DNA of 64,000 nucleotides, taken from the NCBI RefSeq assembly GCF_019744875.1, contig NZ_JAIETU010000002.1:248001-312000 (forward strand), in the 5' to 3' direction. A program made the translations under genes and the position numbers. How positions within the stretch are numbered: the first letter of the stretch is position 1; each line of letters begins with the position of its first letter. The notes beneath the pieces are model-generated. The model had not been told where the DNA came from. It searched no databases and saw only the letters and a program-made list of their open reading frames with translations. This stretch comes from Hyphomicrobium sp. (GTDB lineage: Bacteria; Pseudomonadota; Alphaproteobacteria; Rhizobiales; Hyphomicrobiaceae). This document shows, piece by piece, positions 39,002 through 46,884 of the stretch.

Positions 39002-39511
39002 TCAGCAGAACAGGCACGCGCTGCACATCGTGGCCGCTTCCGAAATGTGGGCGTCGAGCACCTTCTGGTACTCGAGCAGCTTCGGCCGCCACGTGTCGCA
39101 CAAGGCCTTCTTCTTCTCGGGATCGCCGTGGGCGGTTTCCCAGCCCTTGATGTATTCGGACTTCTTGGTGCGGAAGACGGCCGCGACCTTGCGCAGCGAC
39201 GCCACCTCCACGCAGGGGCTGACCGCCGCCCACGTGCGCCGCTGCAGGTTCAGCTTGCGGCCGCAGAACTCCTGCAACGCATCGACCGTGGCGTATTCGT
39301 CCACGCGCCGCCAAAGGGTCGCGCGATCGGTCTTGTTCATCGAGTTGAGGCCGAGCTTGACCTCGACCAGGCCGGCCATCGGAGCATCTTCTCCGGCGCG
39401 CGCGAAGGTTGCTGCGGCGGCGAGCCCGCACACGGCGAGCATGCAGAGAACCGCACCCGCGGCGCTGCCGCCCGCGAAATGCCGTCTCAGAAATGGCTCC
39501 CAGATCCGCAT
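39002..39511 (-). CDS. Uncharacterised exported protein rich in cysteine
   Basis: I do not recognise a family. The 169-residue product has a hydrophobic segment near 15-38 (AGAVLCMLAVCGLAAAATFA) ending at an ARA-GE signal cleavage site, and a helical mature part with cysteines at about 82, 99, 138 and a C-terminal MCSACLFC cluster. The cluster could bind metal or form disulfides. Charged helices (RTKKSEYIKGWETAHGDPEKKKAL) lack sequence repeats. The ATG at 39511 is the only start giving a signal peptide. Confidence 0.65.
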   Translation of the reverse strand: MRIWEPFLRRHFAGGSAAGAVLCMLAVCGLAAAATFARAGEDAPMAGLVEVKLGLNSMNKTDRATLWRRVDEYATVDALQEFCGRKLNLQRRTWAAVSPCVEVASLRKVAAVFRTKKSEYIKGWETAHGDPEKKKALCDTWRPKLLEYQKVLDAHISEAATMCSACLFC

Positions 39512-39657
39512 CTCAGCCCCCGCCTGCGTGTGGCGCGCGTCACGATGGGCGAGTCTAAAACTGGCCGGCGCTTTTTCGCAAGGGCTTCGGGCGGCAAAAA
39601 CGACAGCGGCCGGATCGTTGTGAGACGACCCGGCAACAGTCTTTGATCGGCGGCGGC

Positions 39658-39957
39658 TTAGCGCAGGGGGCGCGCTTCGACCTCACATTCAGTTTCGGTG
39701 CGGTGGGTCTTGCACTTCACCTTCTTCTCGGTGGCGGTGCGCCAGACCGGCGTGTTTCCGTCGCGAGCGACTTCGCGCTTCCATTCCGCGATCGCCGCGC
39801 GCCGGGCCGCCTTCGTGGCTTCGGGGCCTACGCCTTTGACCTCGGCCTCGGCGCTCTTGTCGTCCGGACGGCTGCCCGCCATGGCTGCCGGAACGACGGC
39901 CAGCGAGAGGACGGAAAGTGCAAGTGCGGCAACGCCGGCGCGGAAGATGCTGCTCAT
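39658..39957 (-). CDS. Small exported protein, unknown
   Basis: The 99-residue product has a signal peptide cut near AMA-GS and a mature domain of about 70 residues that carries TKAARRAAIAEWKREVARD (helix) and a strand pair CKTHRTETECEVEAR with two cysteines spaced nine apart. I recognise no named family. GGAGTTTCCC precedes the ATG. It is 146 bases upstream (in transcription terms) of the cysteine-rich exported protein on the same strand. Confidence 0.65.
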   Translation of the reverse strand: MSSIFRAGVAALALSVLSLAVVPAAMAGSRPDDKSAEAEVKGVGPEATKAARRAAIAEWKREVARDGNTPVWRTATEKKVKCKTHRTETECEVEARPLR

Positions 39958-40100
39958 TGGGAAACTCCTTGTACCCTGTTCTGCGGCCCGGCGGCGCCGG
40001 GCTCGTGGGCCTGATTAGAATGCCCGCGCGGCTTCGAGCTGTTTCCCAAGGAACAGGCGCAATCGCGCCCCTGCACGCCCAGCGGGGTGCGAATAACGCG

Positions 40101-40568
40101 TTAGGTTAATTCGACAATCTCGATCTCACCCGCGCCCACGACGATCACGTCGCCCGGAGACTTGCCCATCAGCGCGCGAGCGAGAGGCGAGACGTAGGAG
40201 AGCGTCCCGGCCGCGGGATCGGCCTCATCCTCGCCGACGATGCGATAGGTCTGCCGGCGGCCGTCGCCGCGCGCGATCGTCACGCGCGAGCCGAAGCGTA
40301 CTTCGGTCGCGGGGCCTGAAGCGGGCACCAGCTCAGCGGTTGCGCGGCGCGCGTTCCAATAGCGCAAGTCACGGGCGGCGACATTGAGGGCTGCGCGATC
40401 GCCGGAGGCCTGCGCGTCTGCGTAGGCGCGCGACAGGCGTGCCACCTCGTGCTCGATGGCGGCAAGACCGGCCTCGGTGACGAGGTTGGGATTGGACGAC
40501 ACGAGACGTTCGGGAAGCTCGTCGAAGGCTTCCAGTCCGTCCGGTTCTTTGACGAAGGCTCTGCTCAT
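40101..40568 (-). CDS. Divergent GreA/GreB-family protein
   Basis: The 155-residue protein has the GreA C-terminal domain (TYRIVGEDEADPAAGTLSYVSPLARALMGKSPGD, residues about 105-138) and a coiled-coil N-terminal domain. In the coiled-coil tip the GreA motif GDLxENAEY reads GDRAALNVA: the first catalytic aspartate is kept, the glutamate is replaced by alanine. It may therefore bind RNA polymerase without stimulating cleavage, or act like Gfh/Rnk-type modulators; the coiled coil is longer than in Rnk. The true greA is at 22274-22753. It is divergent from yjbQ. Confidence 0.85.
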   Translation of the reverse strand: MSRAFVKEPDGLEAFDELPERLVSSNPNLVTEAGLAAIEHEVARLSRAYADAQASGDRAALNVAARDLRYWNARRATAELVPASGPATEVRFGSRVTIARGDGRRQTYRIVGEDEADPAAGTLSYVSPLARALMGKSPGDVIVVGAGEIEIVELT

Positions 40569-40615
40569 GGCACTAATATAGGCTCATCCAAGCCAATGTT
40601 CACGAGGTCACTTCG

Positions 40616-41035
40616 ATGCGGCAGGTGCTGCGCGAAATTACACTTAAGACGTCAGGCGCTGGGCTCTACGAGTTCAGCCGCGAGGCGCACGCCTTCGTCG
40701 CCTCGGCGGAGATGGAAACGGGGCTTTTTACGGCCTTTTGCCGGCATACCTCGGCCTCGCTTGTCATCCAGGAGAACGCGGATCCGGACGTTCAGCGCGA
40801 TCTCGCGGCCTTCTTCCGCAGGCTCGTGCCGGATGGCGATCCGCTCTTCGTGCACACGATGGAAGGCCCCGACGACATGCCGGCGCATGTGAAGAGCGCG
40901 CTCACGCAATCTTCTCTCGTCGTGCCCATCGCTCAAGGCTCGCTCGTGCTCGGCACGTGGCAAGGTCTTTACCTGTTCGAGCACCGCCATGCGCCGCATG
41001 CACGCAAGATCGTGTTGCATGTGATGGGCGCGTGA
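40616..41035 (+). CDS. YjbQ family protein (UPF0047)
   Basis: The 139-residue protein has the family signature: FCRHTSASLVIQENADPDVQRDL (about 41-63), HTMEGPDDMPAHVKSAL (about 80-96) and a GTWQGLYLFEHR motif near 113. These carry the conserved histidines and acidic residues of UPF0047, for which a secondary thiamine-phosphate synthase activity has been reported in E. coli YjbQ. It is divergent from the GreA-like gene with only 47 bases between starts, so they share a promoter region. The histone-like gene follows 35 bases downstream. Confidence 0.93.
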   Translation: MRQVLREITLKTSGAGLYEFSREAHAFVASAEMETGLFTAFCRHTSASLVIQENADPDVQRDLAAFFRRLVPDGDPLFVHTMEGPDDMPAHVKSALTQSSLVVPIAQGSLVLGTWQGLYLFEHRHAPHARKIVLHVMGA

Positions 41036-41070
41036 CCGACACTGCGGTTCGAATCCACTGAGAGGACATC

Positions 41071-41394
41071 ATGGCAAAGAACAAAGAAGCCGGAGACAAT
41101 CGTCGCGTTGGAGCGGTGAAGTCGCGTTCGCAAATCAAGAACGTGATTACGGGCACGTGGACGAAACGCGACGAGAAGAGCGGCAAGTTCCTTGACGTCA
41201 AGGAAGACAAGAAGCCGTTCAAGGGCGTGCGCAAGAAGGCGAGCGGAGCTGCTGCCAAGACTGCGGCCGCGAAGTCTGCAGCCGCAAAGAAGGCGTCCGC
41301 CAAGAAGGCAGCGGCCAAGAAGCCGGCAGCCAAGAAGGCCGTGAAGCGCGTCGTCAAGAAGGTGCCCGCCCGGAAGGCGGCCAAGAAGCGCTAG
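41071..41394 (+). CDS. Histone H1-like basic-tail protein
   Basis: The N-terminal 55 residues contain NVITGTWTKRDEKSGKFLDVKEDKKPFKGVRKE-like spacing, a motif seen in small alphaproteobacterial proteins of unknown role. The C-terminal half is Lys/Ala-rich with repeats of KKAAAKK and KKPAAKK, as in eukaryotic histone H1 tails and bacterial H1-like DNA-compaction proteins. DNA binding is very likely by charge (about 36 lysines or arginines in 107 residues) but not proven. GAGAGGAC is eight bases before the ATG, and the gene follows yjbQ closely. Confidence 0.8.
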   Translation: MAKNKEAGDNRRVGAVKSRSQIKNVITGTWTKRDEKSGKFLDVKEDKKPFKGVRKKASGAAAKTAAAKSAAAKKASAKKAAAKKPAAKKAVKRVVKKVPARKAAKKR

Positions 41395-41618
41395 AGCCGG
41401 CGCCAGGGCATTGGGCCTCGAGAGCCTGACGCACGCTGATTTTTCTGCAGCCTGGCCCCTCTCCTCCTTCGACATTAACGATTTTCACTCTCGCGCGTGA
41501 TCGCGGACGGCCGCTGGCGATGCTCTTTGTCGCGTGGCGGTTGTCCGCGTTCCCTTTGAGGCCGCACCCGCAATTTGCTAATGAGGCGGCCAAATCCCCC
41601 TGTCCGGAGCCAAGAGCC

Positions 41619-42044
41619 ATGAGCGACGCCGAAAGCCAGACCCGCATTGAAACCGCAAAGCTGATCCGCACCTACTACGAGGCGTTCAACGCCGGCGACA
41701 GCGAGGGCATGCTGGCGCACCTCACCGACGACGTGATCCACGACGTCAACCAGGGCGAGCGCCGCGTCGGCAAGGACAAGTTCCGCGCCTTCAACGCGCG
41801 CATGACGCACCACTACAAGGAGATCCTGACCGAGATCACGGTGCTGGTCTCGAAGGACGGCACGCGCGCCGCCGCCGAGTTCAACGTCAACGGCACCTAC
41901 ATCAACAGCGACAGCGATCTGCCTGCCGCCAACGGCCAGACGTATCTGTTGCCGGCCGGAACGTTCTTCGCCATTCGCGACGGCAAGATCGCGCGCGTGA
42001 CGACGTACTACAATCTCACGGACTGGATCGCGCAGGTCGCCTGA
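41619..42044 (+). CDS. Ketosteroid isomerase-like (SnoaL/NTF2 fold) protein
   Basis: The 141-residue protein has the NTF2-like fold pattern: TKLIRTYYEAFNAGDSEGMLAHLTDDV opening, RRVGKDKFRAFNARM, and a C-terminal GTFFAIRDGKIARVTTYYN strand. It matches the group annotated as ketosteroid isomerase-related. No catalytic Tyr/Asp pair can be assigned with confidence. It is the first of three genes (with GNAT and nitrilase) in the same direction, a trio I recall from other Hyphomicrobiales; the common substrate is unknown. AGCCAAGAG precedes the ATG at 41619. Confidence 0.85.
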   Translation: MSDAESQTRIETAKLIRTYYEAFNAGDSEGMLAHLTDDVIHDVNQGERRVGKDKFRAFNARMTHHYKEILTEITVLVSKDGTRAAAEFNVNGTYINSDSDLPAANGQTYLLPAGTFFAIRDGKIARVTTYYNLTDWIAQVA

Positions 42045-42165
42045 TCCGGCTGCGGCCGCCGATCCGCTCGCTTCGCGGAGAGACCTCTCGCGCGAGGCGC
42101 GCGTCGGGGCGCGGCTGTGCTACCCGCCCCTTTCGGGGCAAACGTGCTGAGAAAGGACGTCGCTC

Positions 42166-42759
42166 ATGAGCCTCTCGGTTCAGGCGCTCACCGGCGAGGA
42201 CATCAAAGCGGCGTTGCCGGAGCTGGCGCGTCTGCGCATCACCGTGTTCCGCGACTGGCCCTACCTCTACGACGGCACGCTGGCCTACGAGGAAGAGTAC
42301 CTCGCGAAGTTTGCGGCCGCGATGGGCGCCGTCTGTGTGATCGCACGGGACGGTGACCTCGTCGTCGGCGCGTCGACGGGCGCGCCGATGATCGAGCATG
42401 CGGATGAATTCGGCGAGCCCTTCCGGCAGGCCGGGTACGACCTTTCAAAGATTTTCTATTGCGGCGAGAGCGTGCTTCTCAAAAGCCATCGCGGGCACGG
42501 GCTTGGCCACAAGTTTTTCGATCTGCGCGAAGGGCAAGCGCACGCGCTCGGCGGCTTCACGCATTCCACCTTCTGCCGCGTCGTGCGTCCTGACGACCAT
42601 CCGCTCAAGCCGGCCGACTACGTTCCGCTCGACGGCTTCTGGACGAAACGCGGCTACGCTCCCGTTCCCGGGCTGACTGCGACGTACGACTGGAAAGACG
42701 TCGACCACGACGACGAGACCACGCACACGATGCAATTCTGGATGAAAGCCCTCCGATGA
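42166..42759 (+). CDS. GNAT family N-acetyltransferase
   Basis: The 197-residue protein shows acetyl-CoA-binding features of the GNAT fold: ESVLLKSHRGHGLGHKFFDLREGQA (about 103-127), where RGHGLG is a version of the Q/RxxGxG/A loop. Before it lie strands with DLVVGASTGAPM. The substrate is unknown. It overlaps the nitrilase gene by four bases (ATGA), implying translational coupling and a shared pathway. AGAAAGGACG lies upstream of the ATG. Confidence 0.88.
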   Translation: MSLSVQALTGEDIKAALPELARLRITVFRDWPYLYDGTLAYEEEYLAKFAAAMGAVCVIARDGDLVVGASTGAPMIEHADEFGEPFRQAGYDLSKIFYCGESVLLKSHRGHGLGHKFFDLREGQAHALGGFTHSTFCRVVRPDDHPLKPADYVPLDGFWTKRGYAPVPGLTATYDWKDVDHDDETTHTMQFWMKALR

Positions 42760-43664
42760 CGGCGCCGCAGATTCTCAAGGTTGCCTCCGCGCAATATCCG
42801 ATCGGCCAGCCCGATTCGCTCGCGGAGTGGGAAGACAAGATCTCGACCTGGGTGGCTGCCGGGGCCGCAACCGGAGCTGAGTTGCTCGTGTTTCCGGAGT
42901 ACGCCGCGATCGAACAGGCCGCGTGTTTCGGGCCCGACGTCTACAACGATCTCACGACGACGCTCGAGCGCGTCGCGCATCTTGCCGATGAGCGCGTCGC
43001 CTTTCACGCCAACCTGGCGGCGAAGCACGGCGTGCATATCCTCGTCGGATCGGGCCCGGCAAAGACGGCGGACGGGCGCTTCGTCAATTCGGCGCAGCTC
43101 GTCACGCCGACGGGCGCCGTGGGCGTGCAGGACAAGCTCATCATGACGCCGTTCGAGCACGGCTGGGGCGTGACGGCCGGGGCGCCGCTGCGGGTGTTCG
43201 ACACCGCGCTCGGCAAGCTCGCCGTGCTGATCTGCTACGACAGCGAGTTTCCGCTGCTGGCGCGGGCAGCCGTGGAGGCGGGAGCCGACGCCATTCTCGT
43301 GCCGTCGTGCACGGAGCGCATTTCCGGCTATTGGCGCGTCCGCACCGGTTCGCAGGCGCGTGCGCTGGAAAACACCATCGTGACGGTGCAAAGCCCGACA
43401 GTCGGCGATGCGCCGTGGTCTCCGGCGGTCGACTTCAATGTCGGAGCGGCGGGCATCTACGTGCCGCCCGAGCACGGCGTGAGCGACACGGGCGTGCTGG
43501 CGGAGGGGACGTTGAACAAGGCGGAGTGGGTTTATGCCGCCGTCAACCTCGCCTCGCTGCGCCAGCTCCGCACCAGCGGCGAGATGCGCAATTTCGGCGA
43601 TTGGCCGGCCCAGCCCGGCGCCGAGCCGCTCAAGAAGACCGTCGAGATGGTGACGCTTTCCTGA
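42756..43664 (+). CDS. Carbon-nitrogen hydrolase (nitrilase superfamily)
   Basis: The 302-residue enzyme has the Glu-Lys-Cys triad in usual positions: E48 in VFPEYAAIE, K127 in QDKLIMTPFE, and nucleophile C160 in LICYDSEFP. This makes it an amidase or N-carbamoylase-like hydrolase of the superfamily; the subgroup often occurs fused or adjacent to GNAT proteins, as here. The substrate is not known. ATG 42756 overlaps the end of the GNAT gene. Confidence 0.92.
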   Translation: MTAPQILKVASAQYPIGQPDSLAEWEDKISTWVAAGAATGAELLVFPEYAAIEQAACFGPDVYNDLTTTLERVAHLADERVAFHANLAAKHGVHILVGSGPAKTADGRFVNSAQLVTPTGAVGVQDKLIMTPFEHGWGVTAGAPLRVFDTALGKLAVLICYDSEFPLLARAAVEAGADAILVPSCTERISGYWRVRTGSQARALENTIVTVQSPTVGDAPWSPAVDFNVGAAGIYVPPEHGVSDTGVLAEGTLNKAEWVYAAVNLASLRQLRTSGEMRNFGDWPAQPGAEPLKKTVEMVTLS

Positions 43665-43730
43665 GCTGCTCGGTTCGGGCGTGGGTTTTTCCGGCCGTGG
43701 CTACTTCGATCTCCGGATCGCTTCAGAAGA

Positions 43731-44447
43731 TCACTTCAGTTTCCAGGTGATGGTGACGCGGGCTTCCAGCGTCTCCGTACCGGCTTCGACGGGCACCGAA
43801 TCCGCCTTCATGGAGGCGCGCGCCATCGCCATCGGCCGAGGCCCTGAATACTGCACATCTTCCGCGATGCTCACGACCTCCCCCACTTCGGCACCGGCGG
43901 CGCCTGCAAGCAGCTCAGCGCGGCGGCGCGCGTTGGCGACGGCCTCCTTGCGCGCATCGTCCTTGAGCGTCTCGGCCTTGCTGACCTCGAACGTCAATCC
44001 GTAGATCTGGTTGGCGCCGAGGGTGGCCAGCTTGTCGAGCAGTGTGCCGATCGCCGACACGTCGCGAACGAGGATCGTCACCTGGTTCGACACGCGATAG
44101 CCGTCGATCTTGGACGGTGAGCCGTCCTGCGGATTGGTGTAGCGCGGCTCGACGCTGAAGTTGCTCGTCTGGATGTCTTTCGCATCGACGCCGGCTTCCT
44201 TCAGGCCGGCCACGACCTGCTGCATTTTTTCGGTGTTGGCGGTCAGGGCCGCGCGTGCGGTGTCGGCTTCGGAGGCGACGCCGGAGGAGACGCGCGCGCG
44301 ATCCGGCTCGGCATAGGCATAGCCCGTCGCGGAGACGGTGATCAGGCGATCCATGGACTTGTCCTCGGCGCGAAGGGGAGACGAAAGAGTAAGCAGCAGA
44401 GCAGCGGCGGCGAAAACAGCGGGTTTGGTGGCATTCAACAGTCGCAT
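43731..44447 (-). CDS. Exported SIMPL-domain (DUF541) protein
   Basis: The 238-residue protein has a signal peptide cut near LRA-ED and a mature SIMPL domain: ITVSATGYAYAEPDRARVSSGV (about 36-57), IQTSNFSVEPRY, VSNQVTILVRDVSAIGTLLDKL (about 121-142) and a C-terminal VEARVTITWKLK-type strand. SIMPL proteins assemble into ring oligomers in the periplasm; roles in oxidative stress have been proposed. CTGGAGGATGG lies upstream of ATG 44447. It is downstream of the PQQ-linked genes on the minus strand but is probably unrelated to them. Confidence 0.88.
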   Translation of the reverse strand: MRLLNATKPAVFAAAALLLTLSSPLRAEDKSMDRLITVSATGYAYAEPDRARVSSGVASEADTARAALTANTEKMQQVVAGLKEAGVDAKDIQTSNFSVEPRYTNPQDGSPSKIDGYRVSNQVTILVRDVSAIGTLLDKLATLGANQIYGLTFEVSKAETLKDDARKEAVANARRRAELLAGAAGAEVGEVVSIAEDVQYSGPRPMAMARASMKADSVPVEAGTETLEARVTITWKLK

Positions 44448-44601
44448 TCCATCCTCCAGGTTGGTGGGCTGGAGGTAGGATATGTTCGCGGTGGAAATTA
44501 GGCCGGGGCACGCGGCGCCGCGGCGCTGAGCGTTGAAATCGGCGGCGCAAATTGGGGAGCGCGTCGGCGCACACCGAGCGCCCTCGTTCGTGCGTGCGCG
44601 G

Positions 44602-45195
44602 TCAGTTCGGAGCTGCGGCCGAGACGTCCAGCGGCACGGGAGCAGCCGGTTCGAGCGTTCCCTCCCAGTCGCGCCAGTCGTCCGTGCCGCCGGGAAACCA
44701 GTAGACGCGCGTGTAGCCATAGGCGGCGGCCCGCTTCGCCGCATTCCACCCCATCCAGCAGTCGGCGAGACAATAGATGATCAGCGCGCGGGCTTGATCG
44801 CCCTGAGTGATGCGATCGAGGTTGGTTCTGAAATAGCGATCCATGGCCGGGCTCAGCACGCCCTTGCCGACATCCGGCAGCCAGATCGATCCCGGAATGT
44901 GCTCGCGCTTTTTGCTCAGCCGCCATGCGCCGGTTTTCGGATCGGGCCCCGCGCCTTCGGCCGGCATCGCATCGACCAGCACGGCGCGCTCGTCCTTGAG
45001 CAGCCGGCGGACGTCGTCAACGGAGATCGTGGTTGCGCCCGGCACGGTGTCCGGGGTCGGCGCGCGATAGCGGTCGATGCGGTAGCCCGTAGTGGCATCG
45101 AAATGCGTCTCGTCACCGGCGCGCGCGTTCGTGCCCAGGGTTGCGGTGATTACGAAGGCGACGGCAACGAGGCTCGCATGCCTGGCGCGGATCAG
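44602..45195 (-). CDS. PQQ-associated rhodanese-like protein with CXXXCW motif, unusual start
   Basis: A periplasmic rhodanese-fold protein (TIGR03865-type, annotated as PQQ-dependent catabolism-associated). Residues IIYCLADCWMGWNAAKRA contain the cysteines near the active-site loop and the Trp typical of this family. A Sec signal peptide (RHASLVAVAFVITATLG, then NARA-GD) is encoded upstream, but there is no in-frame ATG, GTG or TTG before it. The CTG at 45195 overlaps the stop of the upstream beta-propeller gene (CTGA) and would work; otherwise a frameshift has split the start. An ATG at 45179 is in a different frame. The GTG at 45045 would remove the signal peptide. Confidence 0.75.
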   Translation of the reverse strand: MIRARHASLVAVAFVITATLGTNARAGDETHFDATTGYRIDRYRAPTPDTVPGATTISVDDVRRLLKDERAVLVDAMPAEGAGPDPKTGAWRLSKKREHIPGSIWLPDVGKGVLSPAMDRYFRTNLDRITQGDQARALIIYCLADCWMGWNAAKRAAAYGYTRVYWFPGGTDDWRDWEGTLEPAAPVPLDVSAAAPN

Positions 45196-46205
45196 CGTGT
45201 CTCGGTCGATGTTTCACCCGACGTGTGGGTAGGCTGCGGACGAACGGCGGCCCCCCACGGGTAGCGGCCGACTTTGATCGATTTAGTCGCCTTCTTCGAG
45301 GCCGTGTCAACGATCGTCACGTCATTGGAAACGCCGTTGGTGGTGATCAGCATGTTTTCCTGCGGCGTGAACGCGAGGTGCCAGACGCGCTGCCCGACCA
45401 GGATGTAGTGCGTGACCTCGTACGAGCGCGTGTCGACGACGGCCACCCGGTTGGCGGGGCCGAGCGCCACGTAAGCCGTCGCGCCGTCCTGCGTGATGCG
45501 GAAGCCGACGGGCTGGATCTTGTCGCGCGACACGCCCGGTATCTCGAACTGGATCGTCTTCTCGACCTTGTGCGTGGCAACATCGACGATCGTGACCGTG
45601 CCGCCGATCTCGGAGGAGATCCAGATCTTGGCGCCATCCGGCGTGAACTCCGCGTGGCGCGGGCGGGCGTCGACCAGGATGTTGTCGACCACGGTGTTGG
45701 TCTTGGTGTCGATCAGATGCGCCATGTTGGTCGTCTCTGACGTGGTGACGACGAGGCTGTCATCCGGCGAGATGGCCATGCCTTCCGGTTCGACTCCGAC
45801 CGGGATCTGGGCGATGACCTGGCGCGTTGCGACATCGACCACGGTGGTGATCGCGTCGTCCTCGTTGGCGATGTAGAGACGCTTGCCATCGTGCGAGAGC
45901 ACGAACTGCTCGGGATCGGCGCCCGAGGGCAGATCGTGGAGGAGCGTGCCTGTCGCCGTATCGTAGACCTGGACGGCGTTGTCGTCGCTCGCGCAAACGA
46001 AAAAGCGGTTGTAGTCGCGCGAGAAGGTGATGCCGCGCGGGCGCTTGCCGACCTTGATCGTGCGCACCACCGAAAGCGATTTCGTATCGATGACGCTGAC
46101 GGTGTTGTCTTTCTCGTTGGTGACGTAGACCTCATGGGCGGCGCACGGAGCAGCCAGGGCGATGAGGGCCCCACACCAAGCGACAATTGCGTTGAAGCGC
46201 AGCAT
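45192..46205 (-). CDS. PQQ-dependent catabolism-associated YVTN beta-propeller protein, copy 1
   Basis: Exported 337-residue beta-propeller. After a signal peptide (cleavage near CAA-HE) come seven or so YVTN blades: HEVYVTNEKDNTVSVIDT, RPRGITFSRDYNRFFVC, DGKRLYIANEDDAITTVVDV, EPEGMAISPDD and so on. The family is known from PQQ-ADH gene clusters (TIGR03866-type) and its task is not settled. It is the first gene of a leftward operon with the CXXXCW protein and is divergent from the cytochrome c operon. A close paralogue is at 55809-56780. Confidence 0.88.
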   Translation of the reverse strand: MLRFNAIVAWCGALIALAAPCAAHEVYVTNEKDNTVSVIDTKSLSVVRTIKVGKRPRGITFSRDYNRFFVCASDDNAVQVYDTATGTLLHDLPSGADPEQFVLSHDGKRLYIANEDDAITTVVDVATRQVIAQIPVGVEPEGMAISPDDSLVVTTSETTNMAHLIDTKTNTVVDNILVDARPRHAEFTPDGAKIWISSEIGGTVTIVDVATHKVEKTIQFEIPGVSRDKIQPVGFRITQDGATAYVALGPANRVAVVDTRSYEVTHYILVGQRVWHLAFTPQENMLITTNGVSNDVTIVDTASKKATKSIKVGRYPWGAAVRPQPTHTSGETSTETR

Positions 46206-46435
46206 GAATGGCCTTTCCGGACACGGTCGTTGGTGTCGCCGCACAATGCGCCGTGTGACTTGTATAGGGGTGCCGGGATGATCTGATATTCGACCATAGT
46301 GCAAAGCTGCAATTCGCACGGGAAGTTCGCCGCTTTTCTTTGGGAATTACACTAAATGTCAATTTCCTAGTCTTCCCGCCCGCGTCATAGCTGAGGAAAA
46401 GAAAAACGTATGGGCGGACCCGGGAGCAGCACTTC
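46206..46435. promoter_or_regulatory. Divergent promoter region of module A
   Basis: The 230 bases between the beta-propeller and the cytochrome gene must contain promoters in both directions. The AT-rich stretch around 46340-46370 (GGGAATTACACTAAATG and CAATTTCCTAG) is the most likely promoter core. No clear operator could be assigned. GGGAGC lies eight bases before the cytochrome start. Confidence 0.4.
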
Positions 46436-46870
46436 ATGTCAATTCGGCTTTTGGCGGCGGCATTTGCAGTCGCGACGGCACTTTTTGCCTTCAATGTCGC
46501 GGAAGTTTCGGCACACGGCGACGTCACGCCCCAGCCGGTCGACACGACGGGTCTCGATCCCCTCGGCGAGGAATGGCGCAAGCACAATCCTTATCGCGAG
46601 AACGCGAAGGCGATTGAAATCGGCACCTCCGGCTACAATCAGAACTGCGCGCGCTGCCATGGCCTCGAAGCCATCTCCGGTGGCCTCGCACCCGATCTCC
46701 GCCTGCTCGACAAGGGCGACGCGGGCGACGAATGGTTCATGGAGCGCATTCGCCACGGCGCCAAGAAGCCCGACGGCACGACGATGATGCCCGCCTTCGA
46801 TGGGCTGATCAGTCAGGAAGCCATGTGGGCGATCCGGACCTATCTCGAGTCGAAGTACACGCCTCAGTGA
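46436..46870 (+). CDS. pedF: Cytochrome c-550 PedF type
   Basis: Periplasmic electron acceptor for PQQ alcohol dehydrogenases. The 144-residue product has a signal peptide (cleavage near VSA-HG), the PedF-type mature start HGDVTPQPVDTTGLDPLGE, one heme site CARCH near residue 66 (with LLDKGDAGDEW after it), and a distal methionine in TMMPAF near residue 121. Such cytochromes accept electrons from quinoprotein ethanol dehydrogenases. It starts a rightward operon of five genes ending in the PQQ-ADH, with spacing of 14 bases to the next start. Confidence 0.9.
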   Translation: MSIRLLAAAFAVATALFAFNVAEVSAHGDVTPQPVDTTGLDPLGEEWRKHNPYRENAKAIEIGTSGYNQNCARCHGLEAISGGLAPDLRLLDKGDAGDEWFMERIRHGAKKPDGTTMMPAFDGLISQEAMWAIRTYLESKYTPQ

Positions 46871-46884
46871 CATACGCGTCCGTG

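Noticed and set aside
41046-41056. GGTTCGAATCC resembling a tRNA T-arm
   Set aside because: No acceptor stem, D-arm or anticodon arm can be folded upstream; the preceding bases are the end of the YjbQ coding sequence.
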